Part shown: positions 54,201 to 62,391 of the stretch, one piece after another
Position numbering within the stretch: the stretch's first letter is position 1
Layout: each line of letters opens with the position of its first letter
From: CAWHJB01 sp963698715
Lineage (GTDB): Bacteria > Chloroflexota > Anaerolineae > Anaerolineales > UBA4823
DNA: 64,000 bases
Reading direction: 5' to 3'
Assembly: GCA_963698715.1 (NCBI GenBank)
Contig: CAVORW010000004.1
Location: 434,001-498,000 of the forward strand
Notes under the pieces: model-generated
Told to the model about the DNA's origin: nothing
Databases searched by the model: none
Seen by the model: the letters and a program-made list of their open reading frames with translations, nothing else
Program-made: the position numbers and the translations under genes

Positions 54201-54824
54201 ATGGAAACAAGGCGAATTAAAACCAATCATCCTCAGGCAATCTCAACCGCCGTAAAACTGCTACAAGCCGGTCAACTGGTGGCATTTCCAACCGATACCG
54301 TCTACGGTCTTGGCGCGCAGCTATTTAATCCGGATGCCATCGAAAAACTGTATCAGGTTAAAGAAAGGGAGCATTTGAAGGCAATTCCCGTGCTACTCAG
54401 CGACCCAGCCGCACTTGACCAAATTACATCCAACTTGGATATTATGGCTCGCAAGCTGGCCGAGCACTTTTGGCCTGGCCCATTGACCCTGGTTGTTCCA
54501 AGCCATCCAAACCTGCCCGCAAACCTATCGCCGCTTCCCACGATTGGTGTGCGCATGCCCAATCACCCGGAGGCCCTGGCGCTGCTTGCAGCCAGCGGAC
54601 CTTTAGCTGTGACCTCAGCCAACCTCTCCGGATGGGAGAACGCACAGACAGCTGAACAGGTTTATACCCAGCTGGTTGCAAGAATCCCACTCATCCTGGA
54701 CGGAGGCTCAACCCCTGGCGGGGCTGCCTCAACCGTTGTCGATTGCACGGGTCCAGAGCCCATCGTCCTGCGGGCTGGGCCGATCACACTGGAAAAAATC
54801 CGCGCTGTACTGAATTCGGGATAG
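54201..54824 (+). CDS. L-threonylcarbamoyladenylate synthase (Sua5/YrdC/YciO family)
   Basis: Makes threonylcarbamoyl-AMP for the t6A37 modification of ANN-decoding tRNAs. 207 aa with GQLVAFPTDTVYGLGAQLF, KAIPVLLSD, WPGPLTLVV, GVRMPNHPEALAL, GPLAVTSANLSG and LDGGSTPGGAASTVVD. Length matches the YrdC/YciO core without the extra Sua5 domain. Start 9 bases after the methyltransferase stop. Last gene of the + cluster. Confidence 0.92.
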   Translation: METRRIKTNHPQAISTAVKLLQAGQLVAFPTDTVYGLGAQLFNPDAIEKLYQVKEREHLKAIPVLLSDPAALDQITSNLDIMARKLAEHFWPGPLTLVVPSHPNLPANLSPLPTIGVRMPNHPEALALLAASGPLAVTSANLSGWENAQTAEQVYTQLVARIPLILDGGSTPGGAASTVVDCTGPEPIVLRAGPITLEKIRAVLNSG

Positions 54825-54980
54825 CTCTAATTCAAACCCACAACACCACTTGCCTAGATCTGAGGAACCCTATCTCGTATTCACACCAGAATAATAATAC
54901 AATATAGGTCTTATTATTCTAATATTATCCTTAACTTGATCTCATGCCCTGTTTAAATAAATTTGCATAATAATAATTGT

Positions 54981-55050
54981 ATTCTCCTTACACAAAACCA
55001 CGCCCTTTTTGTGGTAGCCAGACCACAAGTCAGGGCGTGGTTTCTTTAAC
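54981..55050 (+). ncRNA. Small-RNA-like element A (tandem with 55201)
   Basis: Starts ATTCTCCT and ends TTTCTTTAAC. Contains a perfect 11-bp outer stem AAACCACGCCC (54995-55005) / GGGCGTGGTTT (55033-55043) and an inner hairpin TTGTGGT-AGCCAG-ACCACAA. An AT-rich -10-like stretch (CATAATAATAAT) precedes it. The related element at 55201 keeps both end boxes, the inner (G)GyAGCCA loop and a different but fully paired outer stem. It could instead be a terminator for the Sua5 gene 160 bases upstream. Confidence 0.5.
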
Positions 55051-55187
55051 AGTTTGCACTACACAATTCTGGTTATTCCCCACCCCGCTCTACCCATGTC
55101 CGAGGGGCGGGAGCATGAGCATGGGTATCTCCAATAATCTCTCATCTAACACTCAGCCTGTCTTCATGCTCTATTCAAGTGTCTGGC

Positions 55188-55193
55188 TATAAT
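55188..55193 (+). promoter_or_regulatory. -10 box candidate for element B
   Basis: TATAAT at 55188-55193, eight bases before the ATTCTCCT box of element B. A matching AT-rich box precedes element A at nearly the same distance. No clear -35 box. Confidence 0.35.
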
Positions 55194-55200
55194 AAAGATA

Positions 55201-55271
55201 ATTCTCCTAATTAAAAACCGTGCTCCTGGGTTTGGGTGGCAGCCATCCCTAAGGCACGGTTTTGGTTTAAC
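55201..55271 (+). ncRNA. Small-RNA-like element B (tandem with 54981)
   Basis: Same layout as element A: ATTCTCCT, outer stem AAAACCGTGC (55214-55223) / GCACGGTTTT (55254-55263), inner hairpin GGGTGGCAGCCATCCC, and end box GGTTTAAC. On the minus strand the hairpin is followed by a T-run, so it probably also terminates the histidine kinase gene, whose stop lies at 55267-55269. Confidence 0.5.
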
Positions 55272-57549
55272 GAAATATGCCTTCTGGAAGTGGCAAAATT
55301 GGCTGCTGATGAATGGGCAGTACCACATGAAATTGGCTGCCTGGGCAAGTTGCTTCATTATGACCCGGGCTTTCAACCCAAATTTTCCCCCGGTGAGCCT
55401 CAATGATACCTTTAGCGATCGCCAGGCCTAATCCGGGCCCCCCTCCTTTGAACTTCGTTTGCCCTGAAGAATGATAGGCCAACTCTCCGGTCTGATAAAA
55501 CTTGGTAAATATCAACTCATGGTATTGTGGGGATATCCCAATGCCGTTATCTTCCACGATGATCTCAATGCATGTCTGGGACGATTGCTCTTGCTCAGGT
55601 TTGAATTCTCTGCCAGAGACCCGGATCAACCCTTCATCCGGTGTATATTTGATTGCATTCACCAACAGGTGCCGGAATGCTTTGCTTAATGATTCAAAAT
55701 CCGCTTCGATTGGCTGCAGGCTGCTCAAATCCTGAATTTCTAGGGTTTGATTGCGCTCCTTAAACGCTGGCTCAAGTTTAACCGCAAGATTCCGAAACAG
55801 GCTGCCAAGTGCAATAGCTTGCGGATCGAGCTGGAGGTCGCGCGCATCAACCCTGGCCATGTCAAACATGCTATCCACAATCTCTTGTAATCGGGTCGAT
55901 CCACTTTGGATTTTCTCCAGCAGGGTTTTATAATAGTCGTCGCCGTGCAGGGCTTTCTCATCATACAGCATCTGGGCTGAACCGCTGATCAAAGTCAGCG
56001 GTGTACGGATCTCGTGCGAGGCGATGTTGATAAAATCCGACTTGGTTCGATCCAGGCGTTCAAGATGGCGATTAGCTTGATCAAGAGCCGCATAGGCCCG
56101 CTGAAATTCATTATTGAGACGAATTAAACCTTCCACCAGACGCACGTTCTCAAGGGCAATTGCCGTCTGATCTGCTAACGCACTCAATAACTCCCACTGC
56201 GATTCCCAATAAGGCTCTCCCGAAACCTTCGGTCCGAGTGCCAAAACCCCAATCCATTCATTTTTACTTGAAATCGGAATGTACACATCCATACCGAGTT
56301 GGCTAAACCACACCCGTTCCGGCCTGGGAGCGGATCTGTAGCGTGGCTGGATTTCCAGGTCGTATTCTGAGAGCGGCCAGTTCTCCTGCCGGAAATATTG
56401 GACAATTGGGCTGTTGGCAGACAGTTCAACTTGTTTGGGGCTCTCAGCGTCGTTGCCACTTTCTCCCCGCAGCCGGTATAAGCCATTGTTAGCGCTATTT
56501 TTCTCGTAATCCACCAGGAAAAGATAGCCGCCCTGTATATCCAGGACATCCCGAACGCTGGCTATCACCACCGATGCCAGCAATTCCAAATCCAAAACGT
56601 TCGTTATGCTCTGGCTGTAACGACTGAGGATGTGGGGAACATCCAGACCCTCGCCCGCAATGGTCCGATCGATTTGATTTTTAATGACCTGAAGGATGGG
56701 ATTAATCATTAAAGCGAGCACCACTGCCAAAGCCAACCCCACCCAAATTGGCTGGTAGAACGGGTAGTTGCTTAACAATACATCGATGCCCAGGAATGCG
56801 AGCAGATACAAACCCAGACTGATCCCCACCATCAAAGCCGAACTGGTGATTCTGAAGACCAGGGAGGGGATATTGGGTAAGGCTGGCGTTAATAGCGCGT
56901 AAACCCCCAGGATGACGCCCAGGATATGAATCACCACACCAGGCACGAGGATCCCAGCCAGAATCAATGTATCTCCAACCACTGTAATAACCAGGACCAG
57001 CGCCCAATAAGTGATTCGATTGCGATAAAAAGATGGTTTCACCTTGCGATAGGTCTGCAAGGCCAAGACCACCCCAGCGCCTGAAAATATTGCCCACCCA
57101 CAAACGGTAGCCGCTAACACAGCCCGTTCCCTGGTAATTGCCCAGCCGCTCCCAGTTAACCAGATCTCTTGCAACCCCAACCAGTTGCCATCCAGGGTCA
57201 GCAGCAGCCCCAACCAGATCAGGGCCAGGAGAGCCCAAAAGAACCGGTAACGTGTAGCGCCTAAAAATCCGCAGGTCAGGTAATAAAAGCCGGCAGCTAA
57301 TAAGAATAGTCCATAGAATGGCAGTCTTTCCAACACACCCGGTTCGGGAAAATTCAACACCCCCATTTGCCAGCCGGCGAGGCAGCCCACCCACACAAAC
57401 ATCGCAAAAGCGTATCCGATCAGCGCTCTAGCCGCCAACGGGTGCGCATTGCGCTGCAGCAGAGCCACAACGAATGTCAATCCAGAGCAAACAACAGCCA
57501 GTAAAAGAGCAAATTGGGGCAAGTCAATTGGCAAACCCATGGATAACAA
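55267..57549 (-). CDS. Membrane sensor histidine kinase (multi-TM, GAF, HisKA, HATPase)
   Basis: 760 aa. About eight hydrophobic segments in residues 1-295 form a 7TM-like sensor. A GAF-type domain follows at about 310-480 (GGYLFLVDYEKNS, DQTAIALENVRLVEGL), then a coiled linker. The HisKA domain has phospho-acceptor H512 in IASHEIRTPLTLISG, and the HATPase_c domain has VNAIKYTPDEG, VEDNGIGISPQ and GGGPGLGLAIAKGI. No receiver domain or adjacent response regulator. It starts 4 bases after the FIST gene's stop, so it is one operon with ppgK and FIST. ATG 57540 is an alternative start. Confidence 0.9.
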   Translation of the reverse strand: MLSMGLPIDLPQFALLLAVVCSGLTFVVALLQRNAHPLAARALIGYAFAMFVWVGCLAGWQMGVLNFPEPGVLERLPFYGLFLLAAGFYYLTCGFLGATRYRFFWALLALIWLGLLLTLDGNWLGLQEIWLTGSGWAITRERAVLAATVCGWAIFSGAGVVLALQTYRKVKPSFYRNRITYWALVLVITVVGDTLILAGILVPGVVIHILGVILGVYALLTPALPNIPSLVFRITSSALMVGISLGLYLLAFLGIDVLLSNYPFYQPIWVGLALAVVLALMINPILQVIKNQIDRTIAGEGLDVPHILSRYSQSITNVLDLELLASVVIASVRDVLDIQGGYLFLVDYEKNSANNGLYRLRGESGNDAESPKQVELSANSPIVQYFRQENWPLSEYDLEIQPRYRSAPRPERVWFSQLGMDVYIPISSKNEWIGVLALGPKVSGEPYWESQWELLSALADQTAIALENVRLVEGLIRLNNEFQRAYAALDQANRHLERLDRTKSDFINIASHEIRTPLTLISGSAQMLYDEKALHGDDYYKTLLEKIQSGSTRLQEIVDSMFDMARVDARDLQLDPQAIALGSLFRNLAVKLEPAFKERNQTLEIQDLSSLQPIEADFESLSKAFRHLLVNAIKYTPDEGLIRVSGREFKPEQEQSSQTCIEIIVEDNGIGISPQYHELIFTKFYQTGELAYHSSGQTKFKGGGPGLGLAIAKGIIEAHRGKIWVESPGHNEATCPGSQFHVVLPIHQQPILPLPEGIFR

Positions 57550-57553
57550 TAAC

Positions 57554-58747
57554 TCACTCTCGGAATAAAATCAGGCTGGCTGTATGTCCGTGCAAAAAAT
57601 TCTTATCGCCAATCGGACCAATCTCCCCAGAGCAGAAGAAACCTGCCAGAGGTGTACCGCCTAAATTTTGCTGGATAATCGAAATATCACCATCTGGGTA
57701 ATCGTACAACCGCGTCCCACGACCGTTGCAGGTAAATAAAAATGCCCCGGCTGGTGGCTGGCGAAAAGCCTGGGGAACCAGCATCATATCCAGATCTTCG
57801 CGCGCCGTCAGAGCATCCCGCAGATGAAATTGGATATACTCGCCATCCTGGACTTGATCGCCAATCGAGATTGCCCCAGTTTGTTGATCAATCCCCATTA
57901 CACCGCGGATGAGGAAATCACCTCGGCCTAAATCATCCGGTTCCTGCTTAATTGCCCGCCCGACAAATAATCCGTTACGGAGCAGTTCGCGATCGCTATC
58001 TGGCAGCTCGGGAATCAAATCCTGGAGCCAGGCCAGGGGGGCGCGGCCATCCAAATTATAGATATGATTCTTAAGCGCGTGGATGATTTTGAATGGGCGC
58101 CAGATTGGCTTACAGCCCTGCGATACGATCACGTCCACATCCAGGCTGCCTGAAAGCGCCACTCCGAGAGCGCCTCGATCTAAGACCTGATCATTCAGAA
58201 ATAAAGCGTTACCAAGAGGGCGGAGCGCACCCGAAGCCAGGCCTCCCACAACTGGTATCCGTGCATAAACTTGATTGAAAGCAATCAAAATATCGTCCAT
58301 CGGGGTAGTAAAGGGATCACCTAGTAGGAGTATCAGCTTCGTATCCGGGGGTGCCTCTACCACCCGCTGGAACTCTTCGGGCTGCAGAAGCATGACCGGC
58401 CAATTATCAGATTGCAGGATAAACGGTGTCAGTTTGACTTTCGGCATTTGAGCCGCTACCAACGCGACCCCTGCCTGGCCCTCGATCTCCCGATCAGTGC
58501 CGACCACACTTTCCGCAGTGCAACCCATTACAATCTGCAGATTCAACCGCTGGCGTAGTCCCGTTGCAATCTCCCTGACGGAGTGGGTGAAATGGGGGGT
58601 TAGAAATAATAAGGCTAGATCAAAGCGCGGTTCGAACCCACCCTCCTGTCTAAGGACTTCAATTTGAGCAACCAGATCATCTACAGCCAGCGCTGCCTGG
58701 TCCTCGGTAGATAATCCCGAAACAAAGCGCAGCGAACTAACCATCAT
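57554..58747 (-). CDS. FIST-domain sensory protein (FIST_N and FIST_C)
   Basis: 397 aa soluble protein. FIST_N region: FDLALLFLTPHFTHSVREIA, IVMGCTAESVVGTDREIEG and ILLLGDPFTTPMDD. FIST_C region: LDVDVIVSQGCKPIWRP, DFLIRGVMGIDQQTG, FLFTCNGRGTRLYDYP and the end FCSGEIGPIGDKNFLHGHTA. FIST domains sense small ligands (amino acids proposed) and are usually fused or linked to signalling proteins. Here the gene sits between a glucokinase (ATGA overlap) and a histidine kinase lacking an obvious soluble sensor, so it may feed that kinase (inference). Confidence 0.9.
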   Translation of the reverse strand: MMVSSLRFVSGLSTEDQAALAVDDLVAQIEVLRQEGGFEPRFDLALLFLTPHFTHSVREIATGLRQRLNLQIVMGCTAESVVGTDREIEGQAGVALVAAQMPKVKLTPFILQSDNWPVMLLQPEEFQRVVEAPPDTKLILLLGDPFTTPMDDILIAFNQVYARIPVVGGLASGALRPLGNALFLNDQVLDRGALGVALSGSLDVDVIVSQGCKPIWRPFKIIHALKNHIYNLDGRAPLAWLQDLIPELPDSDRELLRNGLFVGRAIKQEPDDLGRGDFLIRGVMGIDQQTGAISIGDQVQDGEYIQFHLRDALTAREDLDMMLVPQAFRQPPAGAFLFTCNGRGTRLYDYPDGDISIIQQNLGGTPLAGFFCSGEIGPIGDKNFLHGHTASLILFRE

Positions 58748-59499
58748 TCGATCATGCCTCGCTCGGTTTGCTGCTTGGCAGCTACCCCAGCTCCGACAAT
58801 GCCGGCTTCATTTAACAATTGGGCTGGAACGACTTCTGCTTTCAAATTAAGGTAGTGCATGAATTTTTCATGCTTCTTTACAGCGCCCCCGCCTAGAATA
58901 ATCAAATCCGGCCAGATCAGCCTTTCCATGGATTGCAGATAGCGATCGAATCGGCGAGCCCACTGCTTCCAGGATAGTTTTTCTCGTTTGCGCGCAGCAT
59001 CGGAGGACTGCAGTTCTGCATCTCGGCCATCCATTTCGATATGACCAAACTCACTGTTGGGCAGCAGCTGGCCATCTGTAAATAAGGATGTCCCAAGGCC
59101 TGTGCCGATGGTAACGATCAAAACCACTCCACGCCGCCCAGCACCGGCGCCAAATGTCATTTCGGCAACCCCGGCAGCATCGGCATCATTGACCACCCAG
59201 GTTGGGCAGCCAGTGGCTTTTGAAAACTCGGCCGCTGCGTTCACTCCCAACCATTTGCGGTGAATGTTGGCTGCTGTTAATACTTCACCTGCATGCAGCG
59301 CAGCCGGAAAACCACAACCTATCAGGCTTTGCCATTCAAAGTGCTGGGCGATCTCCGCAACCACTTCTATCATTGGATTGGGCTTGGCCGGGTATGGGGT
59401 TGGTATCCGGTAACGTGGCGCTAACAAACTGCCTGTTTCGGTATCCACAGGGGCACCTTTGATGCCCGACCCGCCTATGTCGATCCCTAGTACTTCCAT
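58744..59499 (-). CDS. ppgK: Polyphosphate glucokinase (ROK family)
   Basis: 251 aa. Phosphorylates glucose using polyphosphate and/or ATP. Motifs: LGIDIGGSGIKGAPVDTETG (phosphate 1), VNDADAAGVAEMTFGAG, LIVTIGTGLGTSLFTDGQL, PNSEFGHIE (catalytic region) and LIILGGGAVKKHEKF. Length and the GTGLGTSLF...NSEFGHIE pattern are characteristic of PpgK rather than other ROK kinases. The preceding GGAGGATAAAC provides a ribosome site. It could use glucose released by the amylopullulanase encoded 11 kb away. Confidence 0.9.
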   Translation of the reverse strand: MEVLGIDIGGSGIKGAPVDTETGSLLAPRYRIPTPYPAKPNPMIEVVAEIAQHFEWQSLIGCGFPAALHAGEVLTAANIHRKWLGVNAAAEFSKATGCPTWVVNDADAAGVAEMTFGAGAGRRGVVLIVTIGTGLGTSLFTDGQLLPNSEFGHIEMDGRDAELQSSDAARKREKLSWKQWARRFDRYLQSMERLIWPDLIILGGGAVKKHEKFMHYLNLKAEVVPAQLLNEAGIVGAGVAAKQQTERGMIE

Positions 59500-59699
59500 C
59501 CCGTTTATCCTCCTGGCTCAATTGTGAGTCTCAAGCGATTATATCCTTTTTTATTTTTCAGGCATATCAATCAGCCCTTCGGGAGCCATGAATAAATGAA
59601 AATTGATTGTCCGATTTTTGCGGCTCTCACTGCACCAACCGAACAGCATTATTATTTCTTTTAAACAACTTGAGTGCACCCAATTATCTTCTTTTTGGG

Positions 59700-59728
59700 T
59701 TGACAAGCCCTGAACATGATCTTACAAT
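59700..59728 (+). promoter_or_regulatory. Strong sigma-70 promoter of acs
   Basis: Consensus TTGACA (59700-59705), 17-base spacer, TACAAT (59723-59728). Predicted start near 59735, leaving a leader of about 60 bases with AAAGGAGG before the acs ATG. Best promoter match seen in the window. The rest of the 59500-59795 gap is AT-rich and shows nothing else. Confidence 0.8.
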
Positions 59729-59795
59729 CAGGCCACTTAAAGACGTTTAACAGGATATTTTTCATCTTTCTTGCCGTTTTCCAAAGGAGGAAATT

Positions 59796-61703
59796 ATGGA
59801 TCAACAGGCTGCCGATCAAACCAGGACCGAAGATGAAATCTACAACCCACCACCAGCCTTATTCGAAACGGCCAACGTTCGCGAGTATGACTCGATCTAT
59901 CAACGTTCGTTGGAAGATCCAGAAGGCTTTTGGGCAGAACGCGCCGATGAGCTTGAGTGGTTCGAGCGTTGGGATAAGGTGCTGGATGATAGCAACCCAC
60001 CCTTTTATAAATGGTATGTTGGCGGCAAAACCAACATCGTCCATAATGCACTCGATCGCCACCTGAAAACCTACCGCAAGAATAAGCTGGCTTTGATCTG
60101 GGAAGGGGAGCCCGGAGATACTCGTACGTTTTCTTATTATGCACTCAATCGCGAAGTGTGTAAATTTGCTAATGTCCTGCGAAGCATGGGAGTTCGAAAA
60201 GGGGATATCGTAACTATTTATCTGCCGCGCATCCCCGAGCAGGTTATTGCAATGTTAGCTTGCGCCAAGATCGGCGCGCCTCACAGTGTGGTGTATGGAG
60301 GTTTCAGCGTCGAAGCTCTGGCAGAACGGATTGAAGACGCCCAGAGCCGGGTACTGATCACAGCCGATGGCGGCTGGCTGCGTGGCAAGATTGTCGCTCT
60401 AAAAGAGATTGCTGATGAAGCGATTGCCCGCCAACCTACAATTGAAAGTTGTATCGTTGTGAAGCGTACCGGGCAGGATATATATGTGGAACCGGGCCGC
60501 GATTACTGGTATCACGAATTGATGACCCTACCGATTGCCAGCCCCTTATGCTATACCGAACCGATGGACGCCGAAGCCCCCCTGTTCATCCTTTATACAT
60601 CCGGAACAACCGGCCGGCCTAAAGGGGTGCTGCACACCCATGGCGGCTATATGGTTTACACCTACACAACTCTTCGATATGTCTTCGACATCAAAGATGA
60701 TGACCGCTGGTGGTGTGCCGCTGATCCAGGATGGATCACCGGGCACAGTTATATCGTCTACGCGCCATTGCTGAATGGCGCAACCAGCTTTATGTACGAA
60801 GGGGCTCCCAACCATCCCTATCCGAATCGCTGGTGGCGGATGGTCGAAAATTACGGGATCACAATTCTATACACTGCCCCAACTGCCATTCGCGGCCTGA
60901 TGCGTTTTGGAGATGCCTGGGCTAATCGACACGACTTGAGCAGCTTGCGTCTACTGGGCAGTGTTGGCGAACCTATTAATCCAGAAGCCTGGAAATGGTA
61001 CCATTCGGTGATCGGCAAAGGCCGCTGCCCGATCATGGATACCTGGTGGCAGACAGAAACAGGCGGGTTTATGATTACGCCGCTGCCTATTACGTCACTA
61101 AAACCAGGCTCAGCAACCAAACCTTTCTTTGGAATCGATGTAGATGTCGTCGATGAAGCTGGCAAGCCGGTTGCTGCTGGAGACGAGGGCTACCTGGTGA
61201 TCAAAAAGCCCTGGCCCGGTATGCTGCGAACAGTTTATCGCGATCCGGAACGTTACGAAAAACAATACTGGAGTAAATTCAAGGGGGCTTACCAGACCGG
61301 CGACTCTGCCCGTAAAGACCGCGATGGCTATATCTGGGTTATCGGCAGGATGGATGATGTGATTAAAGTCAGCGGATATCGCCTGGGCACCGCTGAGGTT
61401 GAAAGCGCCCTGGTCAGCCATCAAACGGTAGCCGAGGCAGCCGCAGTTGGCCTGCCGCATGAATTAAAAGGCAATGCCATTCACGCCTTCGTTATTTTGA
61501 AAACAGGGGTTGATAAGAGCGAAAAACTGGCCGAAGAGCTGCGCAGCCACGTTTCACACGAGATGGGACCAATCGCCAAGCCCGAACACATCACCTTCGT
61601 TGACAGCCTGCCCAAAACCCGCAGCGGCAAGATCATGCGCCGTTTGCTCCGAGCTCGAGCGCTGGGACAACCCGAAGGGGATGTCAGTACCCTGGAAGAA
61701 TAA
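59796..61703 (+). CDS. acs: Acetyl-CoA synthetase (AMP-forming)
   Basis: 635 aa ANL-superfamily enzyme activating acetate (or propionate) to the CoA ester. An N-terminal ACAS_N region (YDSIYQRSLEDPEGFWAERA) precedes the adenylation motif LFILYTSGTTGRPKGVLHTH near residue 265. WWQTETGGFMITPLP, TGDSARKDRDGYIWVIGR and VIKVSGYRLGTAEVES follow. The C-terminal catalytic lysine is in KTRSGKIMRRLLRA near residue 612, a target of regulatory acetylation in relatives. The start is fixed by AAAGGAGG 6 bases upstream. Monocistronic by layout. Confidence 0.95.
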   Translation: MDQQAADQTRTEDEIYNPPPALFETANVREYDSIYQRSLEDPEGFWAERADELEWFERWDKVLDDSNPPFYKWYVGGKTNIVHNALDRHLKTYRKNKLALIWEGEPGDTRTFSYYALNREVCKFANVLRSMGVRKGDIVTIYLPRIPEQVIAMLACAKIGAPHSVVYGGFSVEALAERIEDAQSRVLITADGGWLRGKIVALKEIADEAIARQPTIESCIVVKRTGQDIYVEPGRDYWYHELMTLPIASPLCYTEPMDAEAPLFILYTSGTTGRPKGVLHTHGGYMVYTYTTLRYVFDIKDDDRWWCAADPGWITGHSYIVYAPLLNGATSFMYEGAPNHPYPNRWWRMVENYGITILYTAPTAIRGLMRFGDAWANRHDLSSLRLLGSVGEPINPEAWKWYHSVIGKGRCPIMDTWWQTETGGFMITPLPITSLKPGSATKPFFGIDVDVVDEAGKPVAAGDEGYLVIKKPWPGMLRTVYRDPERYEKQYWSKFKGAYQTGDSARKDRDGYIWVIGRMDDVIKVSGYRLGTAEVESALVSHQTVAEAAAVGLPHELKGNAIHAFVILKTGVDKSEKLAEELRSHVSHEMGPIAKPEHITFVDSLPKTRSGKIMRRLLRARALGQPEGDVSTLEE

Positions 61704-61724
61704 CTATCCTTCGAAGTTCTGCAT

Positions 61725-61770
61725 GAGGATATTGCTTTTGCGAGCACTGGTCTGCAAAAGCAATATCCTC
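61725..61770. terminator. Long perfect hairpin between convergent acs and dcd
   Basis: A 17-bp perfect stem GAGGATATTGCTTTTGC (61725-61741) / complement (61754-61770) with a 12-base loop, centred between the two convergent stops. No T-run on either side, so it is an unusual, probably bidirectional terminator or transcript-end protector. Confidence 0.6.
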
Positions 61771-61780
61771 GGTCTGCTTG

Positions 61781-62335
61781 CTACAGCTTAGGCAATACGA
61801 TCGACTGCTGTCCCTGATATTTCCCCTTCTTATCCGCATATGAGGTCTCACACTCTTCATCCGCCTCAAAGAAGAGCACTTGAGCGATACCTTCGTTGGC
61901 GTAGATTCGGGCGGGTAGAGGTGTGGTATTAGAAATTTCAAGAGTCACGTAACCCTCCCATTCAGGCTCAAAAGGTGTTACGTTGACGATGATCCCGCAG
62001 CGCGCATACGTGCTTTTTCCAAGACAAACTGTCAAAACGCCCCGCGGAATCCGAAAATATTCGATCGTTCGAGCAAGGGCGAATGAGTTCGGGGGGATAA
62101 CGCACACCTCACCTTTGTAATCAACCATTGAACGCGGGTCAAAATTCTTCGGATCCACTACAGCTGAGTATACATTGGTAAAGATTTTAAACTCATCGGC
62201 GACTCGAATATCGTAACCATAGGACGACACGCCGTAAGAGATCGTCCCTTTTCGCACCTTGTTGTCCGCATAGGGTTCAATCATTCCTTTGTCCAGCGCC
62301 ATCTTGCGAATCCAGTGATCAGGCTTCAGGCCCAT
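61781..62335 (-). CDS. dcd: dCTP deaminase
   Basis: 184 aa from ATG 62335, chosen because GGAGGAG lies 5 bases upstream; the longer frame to 62398 overlaps the upstream gene. Converts dCTP to dUTP for dTMP synthesis. Family motifs: GVSSYGYDIRVADEF, LGKSTYARCGIIVNVTPFEPEWEGY with the catalytic Glu in the following VTLEISNTT, and the C-terminal KYQGQQS. Some close relatives are bifunctional dCTP deaminase/dUTPases; this cannot be told from sequence here. Confidence 0.93.
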   Translation of the reverse strand: MGLKPDHWIRKMALDKGMIEPYADNKVRKGTISYGVSSYGYDIRVADEFKIFTNVYSAVVDPKNFDPRSMVDYKGEVCVIPPNSFALARTIEYFRIPRGVLTVCLGKSTYARCGIIVNVTPFEPEWEGYVTLEISNTTPLPARIYANEGIAQVLFFEADEECETSYADKKGKYQGQQSIVLPKL

Positions 62336-62391
62336 TTCTACTCCTCCAAATACAATATATTTTATTACTAAGGCTGGCGTCAGAAAATTCC

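Noticed and set aside
55083..55127. Inverted repeat TACCCATG/CATGGGTA between the two small-RNA-like elements, considered as a third element
   Set aside because: It lacks the ATTCTCCT and TTTAAC boxes and the AGCCA loop, so it is not a member of the same family; it is only a modest hairpin.
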